From contig DATDOO010000108.1 in assembly GCA_035293245.1 (NCBI GenBank), forward strand, positions 1 to 19,174: 19,174 nucleotides of DNA, read 5' to 3'. The notes under the pieces were generated by a model. That model did no database searches and was not told where the DNA came from. It was given only the letters and a program-made list of their open reading frames with translations. The DNA is from DATDOO01 sp035293245 (lineage in GTDB: Bacteria > Pseudomonadota > Gammaproteobacteria > Methylococcales > Methylococcaceae). Below are positions 7,356 through 15,248 of this stretch, in pieces (position 1 is the stretch's first letter; every line of letters begins with the position of its first letter). Both the position numbers and the translations under genes were made by a program.

Positions 7356-8006
7356 ATGGACATTCTGTTGGCTTCTACGGATGAAACATTGCGGCAACGC
7401 GCCACGGCGTCCCTCCGCGAATCCGGAAGCCTGCGCCAGGCCATGTCCCTGCCCGAAGCGCTTTCCTCACTGCACGAACGCCCGGCGGACATTGTCTTGC
7501 TGGACGGCGAACTGCACATCGACACCGGCGATATGGACCAGCACGTGCGCCTGATGCGGGAAGCGGCGCCCTTGGCGGGAATCTTGCTTTTGACGATTCA
7601 GATGGACGACGACAACCAGGTCAGCGCCATTCTGGCCGGCGCACGGGGCTGTCTGCATCGCAACTCTTCCGCGCAACTCCTGGCCAGGGCGATGCGCGGA
7701 GTGCGCAATGGAGAAGTCTGGCTGGACCGGCGCGTCGTGCCCCGGCTGATCGAGCGGCTCAGCGCCAATCCCCCGCCGTCGCCCGAGCGGGCGGCGGCCG
7801 CGCCGAAAAATACACTGGACATGTCGGCACTGAGCGAGCGGGAACGGGACGTGGCATTGATGATTGACCAAGGCAAAAGCAACCGGGAAATCGGCGATGC
7901 GCTGTTCATCAGCGAACGCACCGTCAAGGCGCACCTGAGTTCGATCTACAAGAAACTCCATGTCGAAGACCGGGTTCACCTGATTTTGCGCTTGCGCGGC
8001 GAATAA
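7356..8006 (+). CDS. LuxR/NarL-family response regulator with atypical receiver domain
   Basis: This 216-residue protein has an N-terminal receiver-like fold (1-118), a Pro/Ala-rich linker (about 137-152) and a C-terminal LuxR helix-turn-helix (157-216). The last contains LSERERDVALMIDQGKSNREIGDALFISERTVKAHLSSIYKKL, which is a fully canonical DNA-binding domain. In the receiver the phospho-acceptor Asp is present (VLLD, D50) and Thr80 is in place. The usual acidic pair after the first strand is Ser7-Thr8, and the conserved Lys is Arg102 (CLHRNSS). Such changes are common in regulators that work without phosphorylation. No sensor kinase is adjacent. Its position between the adaptor and channel genes suggests control of the secretion locus, possibly at the palindromic promoter of the channel gene. 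No clear Shine-Dalgarno precedes the ATG. Confidence 0.88.
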   Translation: MDILLASTDETLRQRATASLRESGSLRQAMSLPEALSSLHERPADIVLLDGELHIDTGDMDQHVRLMREAAPLAGILLLTIQMDDDNQVSAILAGARGCLHRNSSAQLLARAMRGVRNGEVWLDRRVVPRLIERLSANPPPSPERAAAAPKNTLDMSALSERERDVALMIDQGKSNREIGDALFISERTVKAHLSSIYKKLHVEDRVHLILRLRGE

Positions 8007-8032
8007 GAAGACGCGTCGAAACGATTTGTGGG

Positions 8033-8061
8033 TTGACAGCAACAAATTGTTGTATTATTTG
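8033..8061 (+). promoter_or_regulatory. Candidate promoter and operator for the TolC-family gene
   Basis: TTGACA at 8033-8038 is a perfect -35 hexamer. With a 17-base spacer the -10 is TATTTG (8056-8061), which is poor; TATACA at 8063-8068 has no matching -35. A perfect palindrome CAACAAATTGTTG (8040-8052) occupies the spacer and would be well placed for a repressor or an activator. The region is distinctly AT-rich relative to its neighbours. A separate promoter explains how the channel gene could be expressed independently of lapBC. Confidence 0.5.
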
Positions 8062-8118
8062 ATATACACTGAAATTCAAACATCATCGCTGTGAAATTAG
8101 GGAATATGGGGGGTAACA

Positions 8119-9486
8119 ATGAAAAATGGTAAAAAAAACATGGCGGCCATCGCCGCAGGCTGTCTGCTGTGCCTGCCCGCCTGGGGACAGAGCCTCGGTG
8201 AAGCGATCGAGCAAACCATCAAGACCAATCCGGACATCCTCACCAACGCCAACGACCGTCTGGCGCGGGAAGGCGAAGTCACCCAGGCCAAGTCCGGCTA
8301 CCTGCCTTCCATCGACCTGAACGCCGGCTATGGCTTCGAGGAAGCCAACAACCGTTCGACCCGCGGACTGGGGTGTCTCAGCGGTTCGGGCGGCAATAGC
8401 AAGTGCGGAACCGTCGACATGGAACGCACCGAACTGGGCGCAAAGGTGCGGCAGATGGTGTTCGACGGCATGAAGACCTACCACGACACGCGCCGCACCA
8501 AAGCGGCCGTCGCCGCCGCCGCCTACACGGTGTTCGGCAGCGCCGAAAAAGTGGCCCTGGACGCCACGGAAGCCTATCTGAACGTGTTGCGCGAGCAGGA
8601 ACTGGTGCAGCTCGCCAAGGACAACGTGGAAGTCCACGAGCGCACCATGGACCAGATCAAGCTGCGCAGCGACATGGGCGTGGGGCGCAAGGCCGACGAC
8701 GACCAGGCCAGGGCCCGCCTGGCCCGGGCGCGCACCAACCTCCTCGCCGAGGAAGGCAATCTCAACGACGCCGTCTCGACCTATCAGCGCGTGATCGGCG
8801 CCCTGCCGGACAATCCGGCGCGGCCGGAAGATCCGCGCGGCAAACTGCCCGCCGATATGGAGACGGCGGTCAAGCTGGCGCTGGAAAACCACCCGCAACT
8901 CAAATCGGCGGAAGCGGACATCGAAGAAACGGATGCCCAGCACGACGCGGCTTACGCGCATTTCTTCCCGAAGGTGGACATCGAACTCGCCGCCACCAGC
9001 TACAGCAACCTGAACGGCGTAACGGGCTATAACAACGACTACCAGGCCATGCTGCGCATGAACTACAACATTTTGTCCGGCGGCAAGGACGCGGGGCGGC
9101 TGGAACAGACCGCGCACCAGATCAACAAAGCCAAGGAAATCCGCAACCACACCTACCGCCAGGTGGTGGAGAGCATGCGTTTCTCCTGGGTGGCGCTCCA
9201 GACCAAGAGCAACCAGTTGCCCTTATTCAAGGAGCATCTGGAAGATACGGAAAAGACCCACAAGGCCTACCAGCAACAGTTCAACCTGGGCGAGCGCACC
9301 TTGCTCGACCTTCTGGATACCGCCAACGAACTGTTCACCGCCCGTCAGGATTACACCCAGGCAAGCTATGACGAGTTGCTCGCCATGTTCCGGGTCCTGG
9401 CAAGCATGGGCGAGTTGAACAGCTCGCTGGGCGTCAAGCTGCCCGAGGAAACGGTTCCGGTCGCAATCGACGGCAGCATCCTCTAA
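8119..9486 (+). CDS. lapE: TolC-family outer-membrane channel protein of type I secretion (LapE/AggA type)
   Basis: This is a 455-residue precursor. A signal peptide is evident (basic MKNGKKN, hydrophobic AAIAAGCLLCLPA, cleavage expected near AWGQS at about 22-24). The mature part starts with SLGEAIEQTIKTNPDI, the usual TolC-family opening. It contains two repeated halves with long helices (AYLNVLREQELVQLAKDNVEVHERT and, in the second half, VVESMRFSWVALQTK). It ends with the channel-forming helix segment FNLGERTLLDLLDTANELFTARQDY, typical of AggA/LapE-type channels. Together with the ABC exporter and the adaptor upstream it completes a type I apparatus. GGGGGG 5-6 bases upstream of the ATG is a strong ribosome site. 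It has its own promoter region and a strong terminator after the stop. Confidence 0.93.
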   Translation: MKNGKKNMAAIAAGCLLCLPAWGQSLGEAIEQTIKTNPDILTNANDRLAREGEVTQAKSGYLPSIDLNAGYGFEEANNRSTRGLGCLSGSGGNSKCGTVDMERTELGAKVRQMVFDGMKTYHDTRRTKAAVAAAAYTVFGSAEKVALDATEAYLNVLREQELVQLAKDNVEVHERTMDQIKLRSDMGVGRKADDDQARARLARARTNLLAEEGNLNDAVSTYQRVIGALPDNPARPEDPRGKLPADMETAVKLALENHPQLKSAEADIEETDAQHDAAYAHFFPKVDIELAATSYSNLNGVTGYNNDYQAMLRMNYNILSGGKDAGRLEQTAHQINKAKEIRNHTYRQVVESMRFSWVALQTKSNQLPLFKEHLEDTEKTHKAYQQQFNLGERTLLDLLDTANELFTARQDYTQASYDELLAMFRVLASMGELNSSLGVKLPEETVPVAIDGSIL

Positions 9487-9517
9487 GCGCGTACGGCGGC
9501 CATAAGCGCCTACCGAG

Positions 9518-9553
9518 GGGCGACCGGCAATGTTGCTGCCGGTCGCCCTTTTT
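9518..9553 (+). terminator. Strong intrinsic terminator after the secretion locus
   Basis: GGGCGACCGGCA (9518-9529) pairs perfectly with TGCCGGTCGCCC (9537-9548) over a 7-base loop and is followed by five T residues (9549-9553). It lies 31 bases after the lapE stop and separates this locus from mobB. Confidence 0.93.
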
Positions 9554-9609
9554 CGTGCCGCGCTTCGGCCGAAACACCGGACAGTCCGCTTGGAGTATCA
9601 TGCCCGCGC

Positions 9610-10137
9610 ATGAGCCTAGCGCCCCACCCTCCCGTGCTCGGTTTCGCTGCGTTCAGCGGCACGGGCAAAACCACCCTCCTTTTGAAGTTGATCCCGCGGT
9701 TGCGGGAACAAGGGTTGCGCATCGGCCTGGTCAAGCACGCCCACCACGGTTTCGACATCGACCATCCGGGCAAGGACAGTCACGAATTGCGCCTCGCCGG
9801 CGCCTCGCCGGTGCTGATTGCTTCCAGCGTCCGCCGGGCCATGATCACCGAGCGCCCGCTTCCGCACGATCCGGTTCTGGCTGAAGAACTGGCGTGTTTC
9901 GCAGGCGCGGATGTGGATTTGATTCTGGTCGAGGGCTTCAAGCGGGAACGCTTCCCGAAAATCGAATTGCATCGGCCGGCTCTGGGCAAACCGCTGCTGT
10001 TTCCCGATGACGGGACGATCGTCGCCATCGCTACGGACGCGCCGTTGCCGGAGAATCCGCCCATCCCGGTGCTCGATCTCAACCAGACCGGGGAGATCGC
10101 CGCTTTCATCCTGCACCATTTCCTGCGCCGCGAATGA
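9610..10137 (+). CDS. mobB: Molybdopterin-guanine dinucleotide biosynthesis adapter protein MobB
   Basis: This is a 175-residue GTP-binding protein that assists MobA in attaching GMP to molybdopterin to form the bis-MGD cofactor of DMSO-reductase-family enzymes. The P-loop FSGTGKTT is at 15-22. It is followed by the MobB-specific VKHAHHGFDIDHPGKDSHELRLAGA, where the His and Asp residues are family hallmarks. The segment DLILVEGFKRERFPKIELHR (about 97-116) is the conserved MobB VEGFK motif. The length is as expected. The ATG at 9610 is the first in frame close to the domain; a GGAG lies 14 bases before it, closer to an out-of-frame ATG at 9600, so translation may start weakly. Its stop overlaps the moeA start as ATGA, giving coupled translation. 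A molybdoenzyme must exist elsewhere in the genome. Confidence 0.95.
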   Translation: MSLAPHPPVLGFAAFSGTGKTTLLLKLIPRLREQGLRIGLVKHAHHGFDIDHPGKDSHELRLAGASPVLIASSVRRAMITERPLPHDPVLAEELACFAGADVDLILVEGFKRERFPKIELHRPALGKPLLFPDDGTIVAIATDAPLPENPPIPVLDLNQTGEIAAFILHHFLRRE

Positions 10138-11375
10138 CCGACCCGTGCCGAGACCCGGTCGGCGCCATGCTGCCGCTCGAGGCGGCGCTCGCCCGCCTGC
10201 TTGCGGAGATAGCCCCATTGCCCCACCGCGAGCGCCTGCCGCTGCGTGCCGGCTTGCACCGCATCCTCGCCGAGGATTTCCGCGCCCCCCGTCCCCTGCC
10301 GAACTGGCGCAACGCGGCGATGGACGGTTACGCACTACGTAGCGCCGAGGTAGCTCCGGACGGTGAAACCTGCCTGAAGGTCAAAGGCACATCCTGGGCG
10401 GGCCGGCCATTCGACGGCGTGCTGGAAGCGGGGGAATGCGTCCGCGTGTTCACCGGAGCGGTATTGCCGGACGGTGCCGACGCCGTGGTCATGCAGGAGC
10501 GGGTAAGGCAAGCCGGAGACGCCATCCTGGTTTCCACCCCGGTCGTGCCAAACGAATTCGTCCGTGAGGCCGGTGAAGACATCCCTGCGGAAGCCGTCGC
10601 CCTGACGGCCGGCAAACGACTCACTCCTTCCGACTTGGGCCTGCTGGCGGCGCTGGGCGCTTGCGAAATATCCGTCCGGCAACGGCCGCGTGTGGCATTT
10701 TTTTCCACGGGCGACGAATTGCGCCCGGCCGGCGCGCCCCTCCAACCGGGCGAAATTTACGACAGCAACCGAACCCTGCTCCACGGGCTCCTTGCCGAAT
10801 GCGGTGTGGAAGCGTTGGACCTGGGCCGCGTTCCCGACCGGCTGGAAACGACGCGCACCGTGCTCAGCGAGGCGGCGGAAATGGCCGATGTGGTCATCGC
10901 CACCGGCGGCGCGTCGGTCGGAGAGGCCGATCTCATCCGGGGGGCCCTGCAAGAACAGGGCGCGTTGCGCTTCTGGCGGGTGGCGATCAAGCCGGGCAAA
11001 CCTTTCATCCACGGACGGATCGGCGAGGCGCAATTTTTTGGGCTACCCGGCAATCCAGTTTCGGTGTGGATCACCTTTCGCCAACTGGTCCGCCCTGCGC
11101 TGGACAAACTGGCCGGCGCGCAGCCTGCGGCGCCCTTGCGCATTCCGGTGCTCAGCCGCGAAGGCTTGCGCAAGGAACCGGGCCGCCTGGAATTTCGCCG
11201 CGGCCGCCTGGAACAGGACGCCGGCGGAACGTTGTGGGTACACGCCCTCTCCGGCCAGGGCGCGCATCAGTTGAAATCATTGAGCGACGCGGATTGCCTG
11301 ATCGTTCTGCCGGCGGATTGCCGCAGCGTCGCGGCAGGGGAAGCGGTCTGGGTGGAGCCGCTGAGCAGGGGGTAA
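10134..11375 (+). CDS. moeA: Molybdopterin molybdenumtransferase MoeA
   Basis: This 413-residue enzyme inserts molybdate into adenylylated molybdopterin, the step that makes active molybdenum cofactor. Visible hallmarks include PLPNWRNAAMDGYAL (54-68), FTGAVLPDGADAVVMQE (106-122), RVAFFSTGDEL (186-196), GEIYDSNR (206-213), ATGGASVGEADL (256-267, with the Asp/Glu region of the active site), KPGKPF (286-291) and FFGLPGNPVSV (301-311). The C-terminal domain IV is present (about 330-413). The ATG overlaps the mobB stop. An internal ATG at residue 12 (MLPLEAAL) is also a possible start because family similarity begins there. The partner gene mobB directly upstream gives a two-gene cofactor operon. 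Confidence 0.95.
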   Translation: MTDPCRDPVGAMLPLEAALARLLAEIAPLPHRERLPLRAGLHRILAEDFRAPRPLPNWRNAAMDGYALRSAEVAPDGETCLKVKGTSWAGRPFDGVLEAGECVRVFTGAVLPDGADAVVMQERVRQAGDAILVSTPVVPNEFVREAGEDIPAEAVALTAGKRLTPSDLGLLAALGACEISVRQRPRVAFFSTGDELRPAGAPLQPGEIYDSNRTLLHGLLAECGVEALDLGRVPDRLETTRTVLSEAAEMADVVIATGGASVGEADLIRGALQEQGALRFWRVAIKPGKPFIHGRIGEAQFFGLPGNPVSVWITFRQLVRPALDKLAGAQPAAPLRIPVLSREGLRKEPGRLEFRRGRLEQDAGGTLWVHALSGQGAHQLKSLSDADCLIVLPADCRSVAAGEAVWVEPLSRG

Positions 11376-11399
11376 CCCGTCCGTGGAAGAGCATTCTGT

Positions 11400-11405
11400 T
11401 ATAAT
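11400..11405 (+). promoter_or_regulatory. gyrA -10 box
   Basis: A perfect TATAAT lies 38 bases before the gyrA ATG, in the short gap after moeA. No convincing -35 is found at 16-18 bases upstream (the region reads CCGTCC or similar). The promoter may depend on an activator or on supercoiling, as gyrase promoters often do. AGGAAG at 8 bases before the ATG is the ribosome site. Confidence 0.55.
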
Positions 11406-11443
11406 TCGTTGATTTTGCGCTCCAGAGACAGGAAGCCCGCCCG

Positions 11444-14011
11444 ATGTCCGACTTCGCCAAAGAAATCATCCCGGTCAATCTCGAAGACGAGATGAAGCAG
11501 TCCTACCTGGATTACGCCATGAGCGTGATCGTGGGACGCGCGCTGCCGGACGTGCGCGACGGACTCAAACCGGTGCACCGCCGCGTGCTGTACGCCATGC
11601 ACGAGCTGGGCAACGACTGGAACAAGGCTTACAAGAAGTCGGCGCGCATCGTCGGCGACGTGATCGGTAAGTACCACCCGCACGGCGATTCGGCGGTGTA
11701 CGACACCATGGTGCGCATGGCCCAGCCGTTCTCCCTGCGCTACATGCTCATCGACGGCCAGGGCAACTTCGGCTCCGTGGACGGCGACCCGCCGGCGGCC
11801 ATGCGTTACACCGAGGTGCGCATGGCGCGCATCGCCCATGAGCTTCTGGCCGACCTGGACAAGGAAACCGTCGACTTCACCCCCAACTACGACGAGTCGG
11901 AAAAGGAACCCGCCGTCCTGCCCACCAAAGTGCCGAATCTCCTCATCAACGGCTCGGCGGGCATCGCGGTCGGCATGGCCACCAACATCCCGCCGCACAA
12001 TCTCAGCGAGATCATCGACGCCTGCCTGACGCTGATCGACCAGCCGGAAACGACCATCCACGAGCTAATGCGGCACGTTCCCGGTCCGGACTTCCCCACC
12101 GCGGGAATCATCAACGGCGCCAAGGGCATCCGCGAAGCCTACCTGACCGGCCGGGGCCGCATCCTGATGCGCGCCCGCTCCCACGTGGAAGGCGACGAAG
12201 GCAGCCGGCAGAGCATCGTGGTCACCGAACTGCCCTACCAGGTCAACAAGGCCCGGCTGCTGGAAAAAATCGCCGAACTGGTGAAGGAAGCCAAGCTGGA
12301 AGGCATTTCCGGCCTGCGCGACGAGTCGGACAAGGACGGCATGCGCATGGTCGTCGAGCTCAAGCGCGGCGAAATGCCCGACGTGGTGCTCAACAACCTG
12401 TACCAGAACACCCAGATGCAGACGGTGTTCGGCATCAACATGGTGGCCCTGCAGGACGGCCGCCCGCGCCTGCTGAACCTGAAGGAAATCCTTGCCTCCT
12501 TCATCGACCACCGCAAGGTGGTGGTCACCCGCCGCTCGCTGTTCGACCTCAACAAGGCGCGCGAGAAGGCCCATGTCCTGGAAGGCCTGGCGGTGGCGCT
12601 GGCCAACATCGACGAGATCATCGAGCTGATCAAGACCTCCCCCAACCCGGCCGAGGCCAAGGAACGCCTGCTGGGCAAAATCTGGCGGCCCGGCGTGGTG
12701 ACCGAGTTGCTGGAACGCGCCGACGCGGCCCGCTCCCGCCCGCAGGACCTGGAAGCCATGTACGGCCTCGTGGAGGGCGGCTACCGCCTCTCCCCCACCC
12801 AGGCCCAGGCGATCCTGGACTTGCGCCTGCACCGCCTCACCGGCCTGGAGCAGGACAAGATCGTGGCCGATTACCGGGAACTGCTGGCCAAGATCGACGA
12901 ACTGCTGGAAATCCTCTCCAACGAGGCGCGGCTGCTGGAGGTCATCCGCGAGGAACTGGCCGCCATCCGCGAGCAGTTCGGCGACAAGCGGCGCACCGAA
13001 ATCATCGAAACCCAGGAAGACCTGTCGCTGGAAGACCTCATCACCCCGGAAGACATGGTGGTCACCATGTCCCACCAAGGCTACGTCAAGGCCCAGCCCC
13101 TCGCCGACTACCAGGCGCAACGGCGCGGCGGGCGCGGCAAGTCCGCCACCGGCGTCAAGGAAGAGGACTTCATCGACCGGCTCATCGTCGCCCACACCCA
13201 CGACACCCTGCTGTGCTTCTCCAGCCTGGGCCGGGTGTATTCGCTGAAGGTTTACGAACTGCCCATCGCCAGCCGCGCCTCGCGGGGCAAGCCGTTCGTC
13301 AACCTGCTGCCGCTGGTGGAAGGCGAGCGCGTCAACGCCATCCTGCCCATCAAGGAGTTCGATCCCGAGCATTTCGTGCTCATGGCCACAATGACCGGCA
13401 CGGTGAAGAAGGTGGCGCTGACCGAGTTCGAGCGCATCCGCACCGGCGGCAAAATCGCCATTGGGCTGCGCGACGACGACCGCCTCGTGGGTGTAGCCCT
13501 CACCGACGGCTCGCAGGCGGTGATGCTGTTCAGCAGTGAAGGCAAGGTGGTCTGTTTCGAGGAAGGCGAAGTCCGCCCCATGGGCCGCGAAGCCGGGGGC
13601 GTAAGGGGCATGAATCTGGCGGAAGGCCACAAGCTCATCGCCCTCATCATCGCCAGCGAAGGCACGGTGCTCACCGTCACCGAAAACGGCTACGGCAAGC
13701 GCACCGAACTGGCCGAATTCCCCCGCCACCACCGCGGCGGCCAAGGCGTCATCGCCATGCAGGCCAGCGAGCGCAACGGCGCGGTGGTCGGCGCGGCCCT
13801 GGTGAACGACAGCGACGAAATCATGCTCATCACCGACGCCGGGACATTGATTCGCACCCGCGTCCAGGAAATTTCCGTGCTCGGCCGCAACACCCAGGGC
13901 GTGCGCGTCATCCGGCCCAGCGAAGGCGAGAAGCTCGCCGGCGTGGAGCGCATCGAAGCGCTGAACGGCGAGGACGATGACGCCGAGGAAGGAACCGAGA
14001 CGCCGGAATAA
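11444..14011 (+). CDS. gyrA: DNA gyrase subunit A
   Basis: This 855-residue subunit carries the DNA breakage-reunion and wrapping functions of gyrase, which introduces negative supercoils using GyrB's ATPase. Numbering coincides with E. coli GyrA: catalytic Tyr122 in AAMRYTEVR, and the quinolone-determining region HPHGDSAVYDT with Ser83 and Asp87, both the sensitive-type residues. The GyrA box, which distinguishes gyrase from topoisomerase IV ParC, is QRRGGRG at 559-565; the last Lys of the E. coli motif QRRGGKG is Arg here. Six beta-pinwheel blades follow to about 835. The C-terminus is acidic (NGEDDDAEEGTETPE), as in other proteobacterial GyrA. It has its own -10 box and ends 2 bases before the stop of the convergent deiminase gene, with no hairpin between. 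Confidence 0.98.
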   Translation: MSDFAKEIIPVNLEDEMKQSYLDYAMSVIVGRALPDVRDGLKPVHRRVLYAMHELGNDWNKAYKKSARIVGDVIGKYHPHGDSAVYDTMVRMAQPFSLRYMLIDGQGNFGSVDGDPPAAMRYTEVRMARIAHELLADLDKETVDFTPNYDESEKEPAVLPTKVPNLLINGSAGIAVGMATNIPPHNLSEIIDACLTLIDQPETTIHELMRHVPGPDFPTAGIINGAKGIREAYLTGRGRILMRARSHVEGDEGSRQSIVVTELPYQVNKARLLEKIAELVKEAKLEGISGLRDESDKDGMRMVVELKRGEMPDVVLNNLYQNTQMQTVFGINMVALQDGRPRLLNLKEILASFIDHRKVVVTRRSLFDLNKAREKAHVLEGLAVALANIDEIIELIKTSPNPAEAKERLLGKIWRPGVVTELLERADAARSRPQDLEAMYGLVEGGYRLSPTQAQAILDLRLHRLTGLEQDKIVADYRELLAKIDELLEILSNEARLLEVIREELAAIREQFGDKRRTEIIETQEDLSLEDLITPEDMVVTMSHQGYVKAQPLADYQAQRRGGRGKSATGVKEEDFIDRLIVAHTHDTLLCFSSLGRVYSLKVYELPIASRASRGKPFVNLLPLVEGERVNAILPIKEFDPEHFVLMATMTGTVKKVALTEFERIRTGGKIAIGLRDDDRLVGVALTDGSQAVMLFSSEGKVVCFEEGEVRPMGREAGGVRGMNLAEGHKLIALIIASEGTVLTVTENGYGKRTELAEFPRHHRGGQGVIAMQASERNGAVVGAALVNDSDEIMLITDAGTLIRTRVQEISVLGRNTQGVRVIRPSEGEKLAGVERIEALNGEDDDAEEGTETPE

Positions 14012-14013
14012 GT

Positions 14014-15066
14014 TCAGGCGGCTTCCAAGACCAGCGCCTCCGGAAACTGCATGCTCATGCAGTGCAAGCTGCCGTACTGGTGAATCAAGCCTCGGCAGGG
14101 CACGGGCACGATCTCCCTTCCCGGGAAACAACCCGCCAGCCGTGACAGGGAAACGGCGTCGGCGGGATCGTCGTACACCGGAACCAGCACCGCGCCGTTG
14201 ACGATGAGGAAATTGGTGTGGGTAGCGGGAAGGCGCCGGCCGTCCTCGTCGAAGATGGCCTCCGGAATCGGCAGCCCCACCAGGCGATAGGGGCGGCCAT
14301 CCGGCGTGCGGAAGGTCTCCAGTTGCGCGCGCAGGTTGGCGAGGCTGTCGAAATGCTCGTCTTCCGGCTCGGTACAGGCCGTGTAGGCGATGGTGTCGGC
14401 AGGACAGAAGCGCGCCAGGGTATCCACGTGGGCATCGGTGTCGTCCCCGGCGATGTGGCCGTGATCGAGCCAGAGGATGTGTTCCACGCCGAAGTGGCTT
14501 TTCAACTCGGCTTCGATGTCTTCCTGGCTCAAGTCGGGATTGCGGTTGGGGTTGAGCAGGCAGTGGCGGGTGGTCAAGAGACTGCCCTGCCCGTCCACCT
14601 CGACGCTGCCGCCCTCCAGCACCAGCGGCAGCGTTTGGCAGTCCGCATCCGCGAACACGCCGCTTTTCGCCAGTTGCCCTGCCAGCCGCGCGTCGGCAGC
14701 GTGGGAATGTTTGTGGCCCCAGCCCGTGAAGCGAAAGTCCAGCAAGCAAGGACGCATCCCGTCCACCACGGTCAAAGGCGCGGTGTCGCGCACCCAGATG
14801 TCGTCGTAGGGCAGGTTGACCAGACGCAAATTGGCCACCCTCGCACCATGGCGTACCAGACATTCGCGGACGTGCACCTGGTGGCGGTCGTCCTGGCAGG
14901 CGACGATCAAGGGCTGCCGGCCGCTGATCTCACGGGCAATGGCGCCGTAATTGTCCTCCACGGCCGGCAGCCAGCGGCTGAAGTCGCCCGTCGCCTGTGG
15001 CCAGGCAATCAGGACGGCGCTCTGCCGCGCCCATTCCGGGGGAAGACGGTATTTCGATTCGCTCAC
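14014..15066 (-). CDS. Agmatine deiminase / peptidylarginine deiminase-type protein
   Basis: This is a 350-residue cytoplasmic guanidine-modifying hydrolase of the agmatine/peptidylarginine deiminase superfamily. Members convert agmatine to N-carbamoylputrescine and ammonia, or act on related guanidino substrates. Family motifs are visible in order: LPYDDIWVRDTAP (85-97), LEGGSVEVDGQG (150-161, catalytic-site Glu151), CLLNPNRNP (169-177), and LDHGHIAGDDTDAHVDTLARF (200-220, with His213 in the expected catalytic position). The catalytic Cys336 is in GSLHCMSMQFP near the end. Agmatine deiminases usually have GGIHCITQQQP there, so substrate preference is not certain. The start is GTG 15066, with AGGAG 7 bases upstream; it is the first codon of the domain. 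The stop is 2 bases from that of gyrA on the other strand. Confidence 0.85.
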   Translation of the reverse strand: MSESKYRLPPEWARQSAVLIAWPQATGDFSRWLPAVEDNYGAIAREISGRQPLIVACQDDRHQVHVRECLVRHGARVANLRLVNLPYDDIWVRDTAPLTVVDGMRPCLLDFRFTGWGHKHSHAADARLAGQLAKSGVFADADCQTLPLVLEGGSVEVDGQGSLLTTRHCLLNPNRNPDLSQEDIEAELKSHFGVEHILWLDHGHIAGDDTDAHVDTLARFCPADTIAYTACTEPEDEHFDSLANLRAQLETFRTPDGRPYRLVGLPIPEAIFDEDGRRLPATHTNFLIVNGAVLVPVYDDPADAVSLSRLAGCFPGREIVPVPCRGLIHQYGSLHCMSMQFPEALVLEAA

Positions 15067-15148
15067 GATAAAACTCCTGGGAAGGAAGACTTGTTTTCCA
15101 ACAAGCGGCGTTTCCGGGTTAAAATTCGACGTATTTTACGCAACCGCG

Positions 15149-15183
15149 AACGGGAAGAGCCTGATTCAGGCTCATCCCGTTTT
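15149..15183 (+). terminator. Large hairpin with T-run in the carA leader (terminator or attenuator)
   Basis: AACGGGA (15149-15155) pairs with TCCCGTT (15175-15181), and after one A/A mismatch GAGCCTGA (15157-15164) pairs with TCAGGCTC (15166-15173) around a single-base loop. The stem is followed by a T-run, ending TTTT at 15180-15183, with an upstream A-rich arm. It has the form of an intrinsic terminator on the plus strand. The gene upstream of it, the deiminase, reads the other way, so it could only act on transcripts started in the 15067-15148 region. It is therefore a candidate attenuator of carA. Confidence 0.45.
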
Positions 15184-15191
15184 GCATATCA

Positions 15192-15247
15192 ACGGCCATG
15201 GCGATCACGTCCCCCCGGAAAATGAAGGACGCGCTCGCCATGGCCGT
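15192..15247. repeat. 13-bp perfect inverted repeat forming a cruciform-like hairpin
   Basis: ACGGCCATGGCGA at 15192-15204 is the exact reverse complement of TCGCCATGGCCGT at 15235-15247. Inside the loop CGTCC and GGACG (at about 15208-15212 and 15227-15231) can pair again, so the hairpin has two stems separated by a 3x3 internal loop. It lies between the T-run hairpin and the REP-like palindrome. No coding frame uses it. Origin is unknown: a small repeat element or an RNA regulatory structure. Confidence 0.7.
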
Positions 15248-15248
15248 C

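Noticed and set aside
11515..11710. Quinolone-resistance substitutions in GyrA
   Set aside because: Ser83 and Asp87 are the usual sensitive-type residues.
12065..14863. A 932-codon open frame on the minus strand opposite gyrA
   Set aside because: It runs antisense to the fully convincing gyrA and through the deiminase gene in another frame. Its composition (His, Gln, Val, Asp and Gly rich without motifs) is typical of antisense frames in GC-rich genes.
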